Assembly: GCA_947074145.1 (NCBI GenBank)
Contig: CAMTOJ010000013.1
Span: forward strand, 1 to 64,000
Length of the DNA stretch: 64,000 nucleotides
Direction of reading: 5' to 3'
Source: an uncultured Bacteroidales bacterium
GTDB lineage: Bacteria > Bacteroidota > Bacteroidia > Bacteroidales > JAUNSR01
The notes under the pieces are model-generated. The model was given only the letters and a program-made list of their open reading frames with translations. It had not been told where the DNA came from and searched no databases. Every line of letters starts with the position of its first letter. Positions within the stretch are counted from its first letter, which is position 1. This document shows, in pieces, positions 9,215 to 17,202 of the stretch. The position numbers and the translations under genes were made by a program.

Positions 9215-11956
9215 ATGAAAGATTGCTTGTTATCATTTCTCTTTTTTCTTGCTTCAATTAATATTTGGGGAGCCGGAAATATTAAAGGTACAGTTAAAGA
9301 TTTAAACACAAAAGAAGAGTTGATTGGAGCTACAATAGCTATAGCTGACCAATCAGGAAAAGGAACTGTCACAGGACTGGACGGATCATTTATTTTACAT
9401 GGATTATCTCAAGACAAAGAGTACACTATTGAATGTGCGTATGTAGGTTATGAAACAAAGAAGATTAAAGTTACACCAAAGGGAAAGCACATTGAGATAT
9501 TCCTAAACCAAGCCACTCATGAACTTGCCATGATAGAAGTAAAAGGTGAAATATCAAGAAATAATGAGGTCGGAGCAAGATTGATGGAGAAAAACTCTCC
9601 GATTGTTTTAAATATTGTAAGTGCCAATGCAATAGAAGCATCTCCCGATCTGAATGTTTCAAATATTCTGCAACGTGTCTCCGGTGTTACTATAGATAAA
9701 AACGGTTCTGGAGAGGGTGAATATGCCGTTTTACGCGGTATGGATAAAAGATACAATTACACTCTTGTAAATGGTGTAAAAATCCCAAGTCCGGATAACA
9801 AAAACAGATATGTACCTCTTAATATATTCCCGGGTGAACTTCTCGATCGTCTTGAAGTTTCTAAATCTCTTACTGCCGATATGGAGGGTGACGCTGTTGG
9901 CGGAGTGGTGAATATGATAATGAAAGATGCCCCCTCTTCCAGGAATCTGAATATAAATTTGGCTGGCGGATATGCCACGAATTTGCTTTCCGATAAAATT
10001 ACAACATTCGACAATTCAGAGATAAACGATAAATCTCCAAGAAATATAAATGGAGCTGATTATTCAGCTAATATGAATGATTTTAAAAACGGTACTTCTT
10101 CTCTATCTAACAAAAATGCTTTACCGGACATTGTAGGTGGATTTGTTTATGGCGACAGATTCTTTAATGAAAAATTAGGACTTATTGCAGCTCTTAGTTA
10201 TCAGAGAAAGACAAAACATACCGAATCAATATTCTACAACGATATAATGACACAAACCGAAACTACTGTAAGGTTGACGTCTTTAAATGAGAGAAAATAC
10301 TCCGACGAACAGACTCAATATGGAGGACATCTGAAATTTGATTATAGGATATCTGATAAGAACAAACTTGAATGGTGCAACTCTATTATCGGTAGCACCA
10401 ACACTCAGGTAAGAGAGGGAATATCAACCAATCTTTCTCTTAACTACAATCCTGAAGCGGGTAATACATTGCAAAATATTCAGACGCGTTCAAGAACGAC
10501 TAATCAGAATATTTATGCCTCCACATTAAAAGGTGTACATTTTATTGGTAAATACCTTGAACTTAATTGGGCTGGTGTAGCATCATATGCAACTAACGAA
10601 CGTCCCGATCAAACATATATCAATCTTGAAAATCTCACACAGAACTTTGACAGTTATGTCACCGCAGATGGTGCAGAAAGAAGATGGGAAAGAAACACTG
10701 ACAGAGATTATGCAGGCTATCTGACTTTGAAATATTTTAAAAAATTTGACGCTTCATCTCTTTCTTTAAAGACCGGTGGTATGTATCGGGATAAAGAGAG
10801 AACCAACGATTTTATTGCTTACAGATTCTCGCCTGACTCTGAAACAAGACCTGTAATGGGTGTCGATTTCAAATCTATTGATCAGATTAAATGGAAACTT
10901 ATAAACCCTAAAGGTAGCGTGGGTCCTCTTAATTATGAGGCTTCCGAAAACATTGGAGCGGGATTCCTCATGGCAACTTTCGAAAATAACCTTTTCAATA
11001 TTATTGCAGGGGCAAGAGTTGAAAGTACTCTGCAAAGTTATCTTATGGAGTTCCCCAATGCTGACGATTCTCCTGAAGGAAAACAGAATTATTATGATCT
11101 CCTCCCATCTTTTGTAGTAAAATACAAAGCAGGAGAAAAAAACAATTTAAGAGTATCTTATTTCAAATCAATCAATCGTCCCGGCTTCTTTGAAATAGTT
11201 CCTTATTCAATTATAAATGAAGATTATACCGAATATGGCAACAAAGAGCTAAAAAGAGCCTTAATAGATAATGTTGATTTCAGATGGGAATACTTTCCGT
11301 CAAACAATGAGCAGATAATGGCAGGGGTTTTCTACAAAAAGATAAAAGACCCGATTGAGTATGCTTATTATACCAAAAACAACCGACAGTTTGGTTATGG
11401 TCCTGCTAACCTTGGTGATGCAACAAACATCGGTGTGGAACTTGACTTTATAAAATATATCCGAAATTTCGGTATAAAGGCAAATTATACATATACCCAT
11501 TCCTCAATCACAACACCCAAAACTCTTTATACGACAGATGAGAATGGAGTATTAAAAAGAGAGGATGTCGATCAGACAAGATCACTTGTTAACCAGGCTC
11601 CGCACATTGCTAATCTGTCTCTTTTATACAAAAGCACTCGATATAATTTTGATGCTCAGATAGCAGCAGTGTATACCGGTGAAAAAATAATTATCGCATC
11701 CCATTATCTTGATTCCGACTATTGGGAAGGTGCTTCTGTCAATCTGGATCTATCTGCCGAGAAAAGATTTAAATCCGGGTTATCGATTTTTATGAAGATA
11801 AATAATCTACTTCCGCAGCCATCAAGAAGATATATCAAAGGAGTAAATGAATACAATAAATCATTCGTCAAACAAGATACTTACAATGACAAAACTCTAA
11901 TCAGAGAGGATAAAAACTACACATCCGGTATGATTGGATTCAGATATAGAATGTAA
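9215..11956 (+). CDS. TonB-dependent outer-membrane receptor
   Basis: The signal peptide (about residues 1-19) is followed by a carboxypeptidase-regulatory-like domain (about 22-105, IKGTVKDLNTKEELIGATIAI...). A plug domain spans about 130-240, with ASPDLNVSNILQRVSGVTID and LRGMDKRYNYTLVNGVKIP. The rest is a beta-barrel ending in FRYRM with the terminal aromatic pattern. The protein is a gated porin for a ligand too large or rare for diffusion, energised by TonB-ExbBD. It lacks a SusD partner. A beta-helix-like lipoprotein and a secreted acid-phosphatase-like enzyme follow in the same direction, which suggests a phosphorus-related ligand; this is inference from context only. Confidence 0.92.
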   Translation: MKDCLLSFLFFLASINIWGAGNIKGTVKDLNTKEELIGATIAIADQSGKGTVTGLDGSFILHGLSQDKEYTIECAYVGYETKKIKVTPKGKHIEIFLNQATHELAMIEVKGEISRNNEVGARLMEKNSPIVLNIVSANAIEASPDLNVSNILQRVSGVTIDKNGSGEGEYAVLRGMDKRYNYTLVNGVKIPSPDNKNRYVPLNIFPGELLDRLEVSKSLTADMEGDAVGGVVNMIMKDAPSSRNLNINLAGGYATNLLSDKITTFDNSEINDKSPRNINGADYSANMNDFKNGTSSLSNKNALPDIVGGFVYGDRFFNEKLGLIAALSYQRKTKHTESIFYNDIMTQTETTVRLTSLNERKYSDEQTQYGGHLKFDYRISDKNKLEWCNSIIGSTNTQVREGISTNLSLNYNPEAGNTLQNIQTRSRTTNQNIYASTLKGVHFIGKYLELNWAGVASYATNERPDQTYINLENLTQNFDSYVTADGAERRWERNTDRDYAGYLTLKYFKKFDASSLSLKTGGMYRDKERTNDFIAYRFSPDSETRPVMGVDFKSIDQIKWKLINPKGSVGPLNYEASENIGAGFLMATFENNLFNIIAGARVESTLQSYLMEFPNADDSPEGKQNYYDLLPSFVVKYKAGEKNNLRVSYFKSINRPGFFEIVPYSIINEDYTEYGNKELKRALIDNVDFRWEYFPSNNEQIMAGVFYKKIKDPIEYAYYTKNNRQFGYGPANLGDATNIGVELDFIKYIRNFGIKANYTYTHSSITTPKTLYTTDENGVLKREDVDQTRSLVNQAPHIANLSLLYKSTRYNFDAQIAAVYTGEKIIIASHYLDSDYWEGASVNLDLSAEKRFKSGLSIFMKINNLLPQPSRRYIKGVNEYNKSFVKQDTYNDKTLIREDKNYTSGMIGFRYRM

Positions 11957-12012
11957 TAAACTAAAAAAATACAAAACAAATAAGATTAATTAATTATTTA
12001 AATTTCAAGATT

Positions 12013-13341
12013 ATGAAACTCAAAAACTTTTTGTTCTTATCAGCACTAATTACAATGATTGCTTGTGATAAAGAATCAGACACTCTTAACTCAGACAAAG
12101 GAGATAACAATAAAGATGATAATAAAACAGAAGTCAACAAATATCCTTCCGGTTCAATTGTATGGGGAAAAGACACAACAGTTATCTTAAAGGATCACTA
12201 CCTTATTGAAAAAAATAAATCATTATACATAGAAGAGGGTGCAACCATTATATCATCTAATTCAGAAGTTAAACCGGAAATTATTGTTCTTGGAAACCTT
12301 TATTGCCTTGGAACTAAAGAGAAACCTGTAACATTCACAGTTGAAGGTTCATCTAAAAATGATCGTTTTTCAAGAAACTGGGGTGGTATAATATGCGGAT
12401 TTGATTCAAAAGAGGTTTATATGAACTACACCACTATCGAGTATTGCGGTGCTATAACTACTGAAAACTCCCTTTCTTTCAAAAACCAATTATTTAAAAC
12501 AGAATCAGGTGAGGGTGTTCCGGCATTTCACTTTTGTAACCCTGACGGAAAGTTCATTATTACAAATTCCACTTTCTACAATAATGCAGAAGATCATATT
12601 TATATCACAGGAGGTAAGTCTATTGTAGCTAATAATAGTTTTATAAGCAGCGGTTATGACGGAGGTGAAGCTATTAACTATAAATCGGAATGTAGTGCAG
12701 ATATAGCTTTCAACCTTATATATGATGCTAACACAAATGCTCTTAAACTCTCAAACGCAGGTTTCGTACAAACCCAAAGTGTAATTAACTGCTATAACAA
12801 CACAATTGTAAACACAGGTTGGAGACGTCCCAAAATCAAAGGGGGATCAATATGGTTGGAACAAAATATAGTTTCTAACCTTTATAACAATCTTATTGCC
12901 GATTGCAGATGGGGTCTGAAAGAGAGTACAGAATCAGGAAGAGCTGCCAATTCTATTATAACACCTAATTATTATTTTTCATCAACCGATGCCGGTATAA
13001 TTCAAAACTCTTCAAATGTAGCCGACGGTATTCTTAATGGAGAAAATGACATTATAAGTGCCTTTGCAGGTGATAAAGACCCTCTTTTCAAGAACTTCAC
13101 TCAACAAAGCAATATAAATATCAATGTGGGAGGTAATACCGATGGTGCACCGGCTCAATTTAATAATTCATGGTCGTTCAATCTATCAAAAGGCTCACCT
13201 GCTCTTTCAGGAGGAAATACAAACTTCAAACGTCATTTCTCTTCTGAGGCATTGGTCTTCGATGGTCTTAAAGATATAACAGAAAACAATAGTTTTAACT
13301 CTCCTGCTCCGGCATCCTATTTTGGAGCATTCGGCGAATAA
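12013..13341 (+). CDS. Lipoprotein with right-handed beta-helix-like repeats
   Basis: The signal peptide ends in a lipobox (ITMIAC, Cys near residue 19), followed by a low-complexity Asp/Asn/Lys linker. From about residue 55 short turns recur with the N/G-rich pattern of parallel beta-helices, such as SLYIEEGATI, IIVLGNLYCLGT, WGGIICGF and INCYNNTIVNTGW. No catalytic motif was recognised. It starts 56 bases after the TonB receptor and is almost certainly co-transcribed with it, so a surface-exposed partner of the receptor is likely. Similar proteins in Bacteroidota are listed as hypothetical. The stop at 13341 is followed by a long inverted repeat before the next gene. Confidence 0.8.
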   Translation: MKLKNFLFLSALITMIACDKESDTLNSDKGDNNKDDNKTEVNKYPSGSIVWGKDTTVILKDHYLIEKNKSLYIEEGATIISSNSEVKPEIIVLGNLYCLGTKEKPVTFTVEGSSKNDRFSRNWGGIICGFDSKEVYMNYTTIEYCGAITTENSLSFKNQLFKTESGEGVPAFHFCNPDGKFIITNSTFYNNAEDHIYITGGKSIVANNSFISSGYDGGEAINYKSECSADIAFNLIYDANTNALKLSNAGFVQTQSVINCYNNTIVNTGWRRPKIKGGSIWLEQNIVSNLYNNLIADCRWGLKESTESGRAANSIITPNYYFSSTDAGIIQNSSNVADGILNGENDIISAFAGDKDPLFKNFTQQSNININVGGNTDGAPAQFNNSWSFNLSKGSPALSGGNTNFKRHFSSEALVFDGLKDITENNSFNSPAPASYFGAFGE

Positions 13342-13365
13342 AATCCTTCATTTCAATATCTATTT

Positions 13366-13428
13366 TTGTAAGGATTCTCACTCGGTTTATTGGTCATCTA
13401 CCTTGAGAATCCTTCTTATTCTTTTTTC
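13366..13428 (+). terminator. Long-loop inverted repeat with T-rich tail, probable terminator or attenuator
   Basis: AAGGATTCTCA at 13370-13380 pairs perfectly with TGAGAATCCTT at 13404-13414, followed by CTTATTCTTTTTTC. The loop is 23 bases. It stands between the beta-helix lipoprotein and the phosphatase gene, so it may only reduce read-through. Confidence 0.6.
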
Positions 13429-13468
13429 AAGTAAAAAAACACTAAGCAATAAAAAACAATTCTATAAA

Positions 13469-14479
13469 ATGACTTTTAAAAATAAAATATCGCTATTTAT
13501 ATTCTCATCATATATCTGTTCTGCTATTTTTGTCGGTTGTCAACCATCAATCAATAATGCTAAAGCAAACGAATCGATTAGCAAAATTTCAGACTCTTCA
13601 TTACAATATGAATTACCTCAAATTGATGAGGATGCAAAAAACTTCTATGTTGTAAACGATCTCGGGCGAAATGGCTATTATAGTCAGAAAAAAATAGCTG
13701 AACTTCTTGGGTGTATGGCTGAAAAAATCGATATCGAGTTTGTTGCGGCTCTTGGTGATACTCATCATTTCGATGGAGTTGCAAGTGTAAACGATCCTTT
13801 ATGGATGACTAATTATGAAACAATATACTCTCATCCCGAACTTATGATAGATTGGTTCCCGGTTTGTGGCAACCATGAATACAGAGGCAATACACAAGCT
13901 GTCATTGATTATTCAAATATAAGTCGTCGCTGGAATATGCCCTCTTATTATTATTCTAAAACGGTGGATGCAGGAGAAAATGAAAAAGCATTACTTCTAT
14001 TCATTGATACCACTCCTATAATATCAAAATATAAAATTGAGAGCGAAACTTATCCTGATGCAAAAGATAAAGATGTTGAAAAACAACTCAAATGGATTGA
14101 CAAAACACTCAATGAAAGTGATGCAAAATGGAAAATAGTAATGGGACATCACCCCGTGTTTGCTCAAACTTTAAAATCAGAATCAGAAAGGAAAGAATTA
14201 CAACAGAAACTTATGCCTATCCTTGAAAAGCATAAAATTGATGCTTATATGGCTGGACATATACACTCTTTCCAACATATAAAACCAGAATCCGGCGAGA
14301 TAGAATATTTTGTTAATTCTTCCGGCTCACTTTCAAGAAACGTTTCCCCTATTGACGGGACTCGTTTTTGTTCATCTGATCCCGGTTTTATGATTGTTTC
14401 TATGAATGATAATAATCTAAAATTTATAATGATTAATCAGGATGGGAAACCTATTTATACTTATGATCGTAAAAAATAA
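13469..14479 (+). CDS. Exported metallophosphoesterase, purple acid phosphatase (ACP5)-like lipoprotein
   Basis: The frame is open from 13322, but the Met at 13469 starts a good signal peptide with lipobox (AIFVGC), so that start is chosen. Metal-ligand motifs appear in order: VVNDLGRNG, LGDTHHFDG, VCGNHEYRGN, MGHHPVF and MAGHIHSFQH. The segment WFPVCGNHEYRGN...SRRWNMPSYYY follows the tartrate-resistant acid phosphatase pattern closely. Predicted role: hydrolysis of phosphate monoesters at the cell surface or in the periplasm. Together with the upstream TonB receptor and lipoprotein this looks like a phosphate-ester scavenging unit. Substrate and Pho control are not shown by the sequence. Confidence 0.87.
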   Translation: MTFKNKISLFIFSSYICSAIFVGCQPSINNAKANESISKISDSSLQYELPQIDEDAKNFYVVNDLGRNGYYSQKKIAELLGCMAEKIDIEFVAALGDTHHFDGVASVNDPLWMTNYETIYSHPELMIDWFPVCGNHEYRGNTQAVIDYSNISRRWNMPSYYYSKTVDAGENEKALLLFIDTTPIISKYKIESETYPDAKDKDVEKQLKWIDKTLNESDAKWKIVMGHHPVFAQTLKSESERKELQQKLMPILEKHKIDAYMAGHIHSFQHIKPESGEIEYFVNSSGSLSRNVSPIDGTRFCSSDPGFMIVSMNDNNLKFIMINQDGKPIYTYDRKK

Positions 14480-14554
14480 AACTGTCATTATCACCAATAT
14501 AGACTTTTAAATACTATGATAAAACACATTTTAGTATATTATAGATAAGATTAT

Positions 14555-14600
14555 ATCCCGCTCATATTAGTGATTAATACAGGCGGGATTTGTTTTATTT
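14555..14600 (+). terminator. Terminator after the phosphatase gene
   Basis: ATCCCGC at 14555-14561 pairs with GCGGGAT at 14583-14589, followed by TTGTTTTATTTT. The loop is 21 bases. Confidence 0.55.
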
Positions 14601-14812
14601 TAATGTCTGACTGCTTTCTTAGGTGATCCTGACCAGGAACATCCCAGACAAAAAACTTCCGATATATCAAAACCCTCAAGTGAGGCATCGGGATCTTTTG
14701 TTATAACTTCTGCTTCTGAAGTTACATAAACATTTAATCTCTCTCCCGATTCATTTTTTACATAAAATGCGCCGATCTTGCATTGCGGACACAACATTTT
14801 TCTCATAGTCAC
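14600..14812 (-). CDS. Small zinc-ribbon-like protein
   Basis: A 70-residue protein with CPQC near the N-terminus (residues 9-12) and CLGC near the C-terminus (55-58), spaced like a small zinc ribbon that could bind one metal ion. The rest is acidic (SLEGFDISEV) with no membrane segment, so it is cytoplasmic. It lies between the phosphatase gene and the DUF4435 gene, 86 bases from the latter. I do not recognise a named family; small proteins of this kind occur in many Bacteroidales. Function unknown. Confidence 0.7.
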   Translation of the reverse strand: MTMRKMLCPQCKIGAFYVKNESGERLNVYVTSEAEVITKDPDASLEGFDISEVFCLGCSWSGSPKKAVRH

Positions 14813-14898
14813 CGGTTTGTTTTTTTAGCAAACTGCTTTAATTTCAATATATTAAAAATACAATATCAACTGCAAAACTTTTTCGAGAGTTGCGATAT

Positions 14899-15852
14899 TT
14901 ATCTCCATATAGTGTAAATGTCATCCAGACATTTACGTATCTCAGGGTAATCCCATCTCAGATTATTTCGCATGCACTCCTCTTTAAACACTCTTCTGGA
15001 GGAGAAAAGATGAGCGACCTCTTCATATCTTACTTTATGGTTTAGTTTTTTTATCTCATTTCGTATCAAAGTATTACAAACTTCATTACCGATTGAAATC
15101 ATCAGATCGAATATATTATGCCCTCTGATATAGAGATATGCATTATCCTTATTAAGACCCAAAGACTGATATCTATCTCGTTCCTTATGCTCATTAAACA
15201 AAGGATAGATCTTTTTCATTGCATCCATTCGTTCGGCAACCTCATCTTTAAGCAATTCAATCACCTTTTCTCCGTTATTATCAATCCTTTCATGAAATAT
15301 ATTCATATTAATCACCCTTCGAAGCTGATCCATCGGGAAAATACGCAAAGGTTGCTTTGATGCATATAAAAACATTATAAAGAGCGGATAGATCTCATTT
15401 GAGTAACTTTTAAGGAAAATATCGTAATTAAAAATATCATTTTTCAATCCGCTAATCTTCTCTGTCAATTCGTTAAGCCGCTCGGGGAAACAAAGATGAT
15501 TTTCAAAAGAATAAGTATATGTTTGAAGAATATAATTGGATGCATTAATTCCGTTTTGTTGCCTTAAATATCTTAAATCGCTATCTATTGCTATGGCAAA
15601 TTTTTCATCAAGAAAATCTCTATACATCAGACACACACTGCAACCGGTAGCCACCCTCCCTTTCTCGGTGCGGGAATAGGTGATAAAACGGAATCTGTCA
15701 TGGGGACAAACCCTTTTCATAAGTTTTGTCCAAAATGCCTCATCATCTTTGTCCTCAACATGAATAGCCGCCTTCATATTTAGCAGCCGCAAAGATGCTT
15801 TATGATATTTTGCTACGTTTCTGTAATGTGCGACTTTTTCAGGACTCATCAT
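14899..15852 (-). CDS. DUF4435 protein, AriB-like TOPRIM-type putative effector nuclease
   Basis: Residues about 28-36 (HVEDKDDEAFW) supply an acidic pair, and FAIAIDSDLRYL (near 86-93) supplies a D-x-D after a beta strand; this spacing fits a TOPRIM-type catalytic centre. A DUF4435-typical segment, YIRGHNIFDL, lies near 245. There is no signal or membrane segment. The gene starts one base after the stop of the ATPase gene, so the two are translationally coupled. ATPase plus DUF4435 in this order is the arrangement of PARIS (AriA/AriB), where AriB is a toxic nuclease held by the ATPase until a phage anti-restriction protein is sensed. Assignment to PARIS rather than to a sister group is inference. 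Confidence 0.78.
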   Translation of the reverse strand: MMSPEKVAHYRNVAKYHKASLRLLNMKAAIHVEDKDDEAFWTKLMKRVCPHDRFRFITYSRTEKGRVATGCSVCLMYRDFLDEKFAIAIDSDLRYLRQQNGINASNYILQTYTYSFENHLCFPERLNELTEKISGLKNDIFNYDIFLKSYSNEIYPLFIMFLYASKQPLRIFPMDQLRRVINMNIFHERIDNNGEKVIELLKDEVAERMDAMKKIYPLFNEHKERDRYQSLGLNKDNAYLYIRGHNIFDLMISIGNEVCNTLIRNEIKKLNHKVRYEEVAHLFSSRRVFKEECMRNNLRWDYPEIRKCLDDIYTIWR

Positions 15853-15853
15853 T

Positions 15854-16720
15854 TTAACCCTCAGTTTTCATTATATCTTCCATGAAAATTAATTTATCCT
15901 CCCATCCGTCAGCAAATATACTCGGCGAATGTGTTGTCATTATTATCTGACAATTAGGATTTAGACTTCTTATCGCTTCAATCAGTTTATTCTGCCACTC
16001 TATATGAAGTGATAGTTCCGGTTCATCCATTAATAGTAAACTCGGCTTTTCATCTTTTAGGAAAACTCTGAAGAATATTATCAATAATTGTTTCTCTCCC
16101 GAAGAGAGTTGTTCCGGTTCAATTATACATTCATTATCGGGGAAATAAAACACTATCTTATTATCCGGCGTAATCTTGATCCTTTTTCCCGATAGTTCGA
16201 AAAACTTATCAATAGTATTAAAAAGCAAACTTATTCTCTCCCTTATTCTATCATGATCGATATCGGGATTTAGAAGTTTCATCCTGTAATCGGTGAAATT
16301 ATCAACCTCTTTCACCCTTTGATAAAGCACTGCATCCAATGCCTGAAACAGAGGCGACTTATCGCTTTTCTTTGAGGTCGGAGCATCGAAAGTGTTTATA
16401 TAATCAACATCGACGAAAACCGTTTCTTTAAGTTCGATACTCTTTCTTGACTCTACATACTCTATTGACGGACCCTCTTTGAATATGATTTTCCCGGAAT
16501 CAATCTGTTTTTTCAACTCCTTAATATCACCTTTTACCGCATTATTTATGATACGCAAAAATGTCGATTTTCCGCTACCGTTAGTCCCGACAAGGATATT
16601 CACTTTTTCATCTACATTTTCCCAATGCACATCATTAGTTTCCCACATCCCTTTGATATCAATCTCTGATATCAATCTCGACATATTTGTTTTATCCATA
16701 TTCATAAATATTTCGCTCAC
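15854..16720 (-). CDS. ABC-type ATPase, AriA-like partner of the DUF4435 protein
   Basis: A soluble SMC/RecF-like ATPase. The Walker A is VGTNGSGKST (near residue 45), the ABC signature LSSGEKQ (near 204), Walker B LLLMDEPELSLH (near 230) and the H-loop MTTHSPSIF (near 262). At 288 residues the ATPase core has little inserted material, so it is short for a PARIS AriA. Several Met codons (residues 1, 6, 8, 13) could be the start; the first is used. It is the first gene of a tight two-gene unit with the DUF4435 gene. Its upstream region contains a palindromic repeat cluster. Predicted role: sensor and scaffold that restrains the downstream TOPRIM effector. Confidence 0.85.
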   Translation of the reverse strand: MSEIFMNMDKTNMSRLISEIDIKGMWETNDVHWENVDEKVNILVGTNGSGKSTFLRIINNAVKGDIKELKKQIDSGKIIFKEGPSIEYVESRKSIELKETVFVDVDYINTFDAPTSKKSDKSPLFQALDAVLYQRVKEVDNFTDYRMKLLNPDIDHDRIRERISLLFNTIDKFFELSGKRIKITPDNKIVFYFPDNECIIEPEQLSSGEKQLLIIFFRVFLKDEKPSLLLMDEPELSLHIEWQNKLIEAIRSLNPNCQIIMTTHSPSIFADGWEDKLIFMEDIMKTEG

Positions 16721-16792
16721 GGTTAGATTAATCCGTTGTGAATACTAATATATAAAATATCAGTCTAATTCTGCCGATTACGTTGGTATTTT

Positions 16793-16874
16793 ATTGACAC
16801 CTTGCTAGGTGTGATATAAAACCTTGCTTGGTTTCAATCGACACCTTGCTAGGTGTGATATAAAACTATGCTTG
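16793..16874. repeat. Two tandem units of a dispersed palindromic repeat, locus A
   Basis: Each unit starts GACACCTTGCTAGGTGTGAT (16796-16815 and 16840-16859), followed by ATAAAAC and then TTGCTTG or ATGCTTG. The period is 44 bases. ACACCT and AGGTGT form a 6-base stem with a 4-base loop. The same unit with a perfect 16-base palindrome recurs at 48348-48417, so this is a dispersed family. Confidence 0.85.
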
Positions 16875-17041
16875 ATTGATTAAAAACTATCCAGGCTATT
16901 ACATTTTTGTGTTGTTTAGTTAAAATAACGCCATAAATGTAGGGTTTTTTCACACTTAAATTGCTATCCCATTAATTTACAAACACTTACATTTTTGGCA
17001 CGATAATTGAAATAATAATTATTGATGATCACATTTTGATC

Positions 17042-17187
17042 TTTTTTTTGAAAACCATTATCTCCCAAAAAGATAACGTTACTGATCTCTTTATTTGATG
17101 ATGATTAATTTTTGATGATTTTTTTTGAGAATCATTATCTCCACAAAAGATAACGAACTTCCCTCCAACTGATTTCTTTATTTGAAC
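17042..17187. repeat. Imperfect direct duplication with hairpin, upstream of a T9SS cargo gene
   Basis: Two blocks share the order T-run, GA-AAxCATTATCTCC, AAAAGATAACG, then ACTGAT-TCTTTATTTGA. Copy one is about 17042-17098 and copy two about 17119-17184. In each, TTATCT and AGATAA form a short hairpin. The second copy ends 20 bases before the start codon at 17203, so it may be a promoter or regulator-binding element. Confidence 0.7.
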
Positions 17188-17202
17188 ATTAATATATGAG
17201 GT

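Larger units (their letters stand above)
16721..17202. other. Repeat-rich intergenic region, 482 bases
   Basis: It lies between the divergent ATPase gene and the T9SS cargo gene. It holds two units of a palindromic repeat (16793-16874) and two imperfect copies of a hairpin-bearing block (about 17042-17100 and 17119-17187). No protein gene is convincing. Confidence 0.7.

Noticed and set aside
13322-13468. Longer N-terminus for the acid-phosphatase-like gene
   Set aside because: The extra residues overlap the end of the previous gene and the inverted repeat. They precede a clear lipoprotein signal at 13469.
16793-16874. Possible CRISPR array at the palindromic repeats
   Set aside because: Only two units, spacing between palindromes is itself conserved rather than unique, and no cas genes are nearby.
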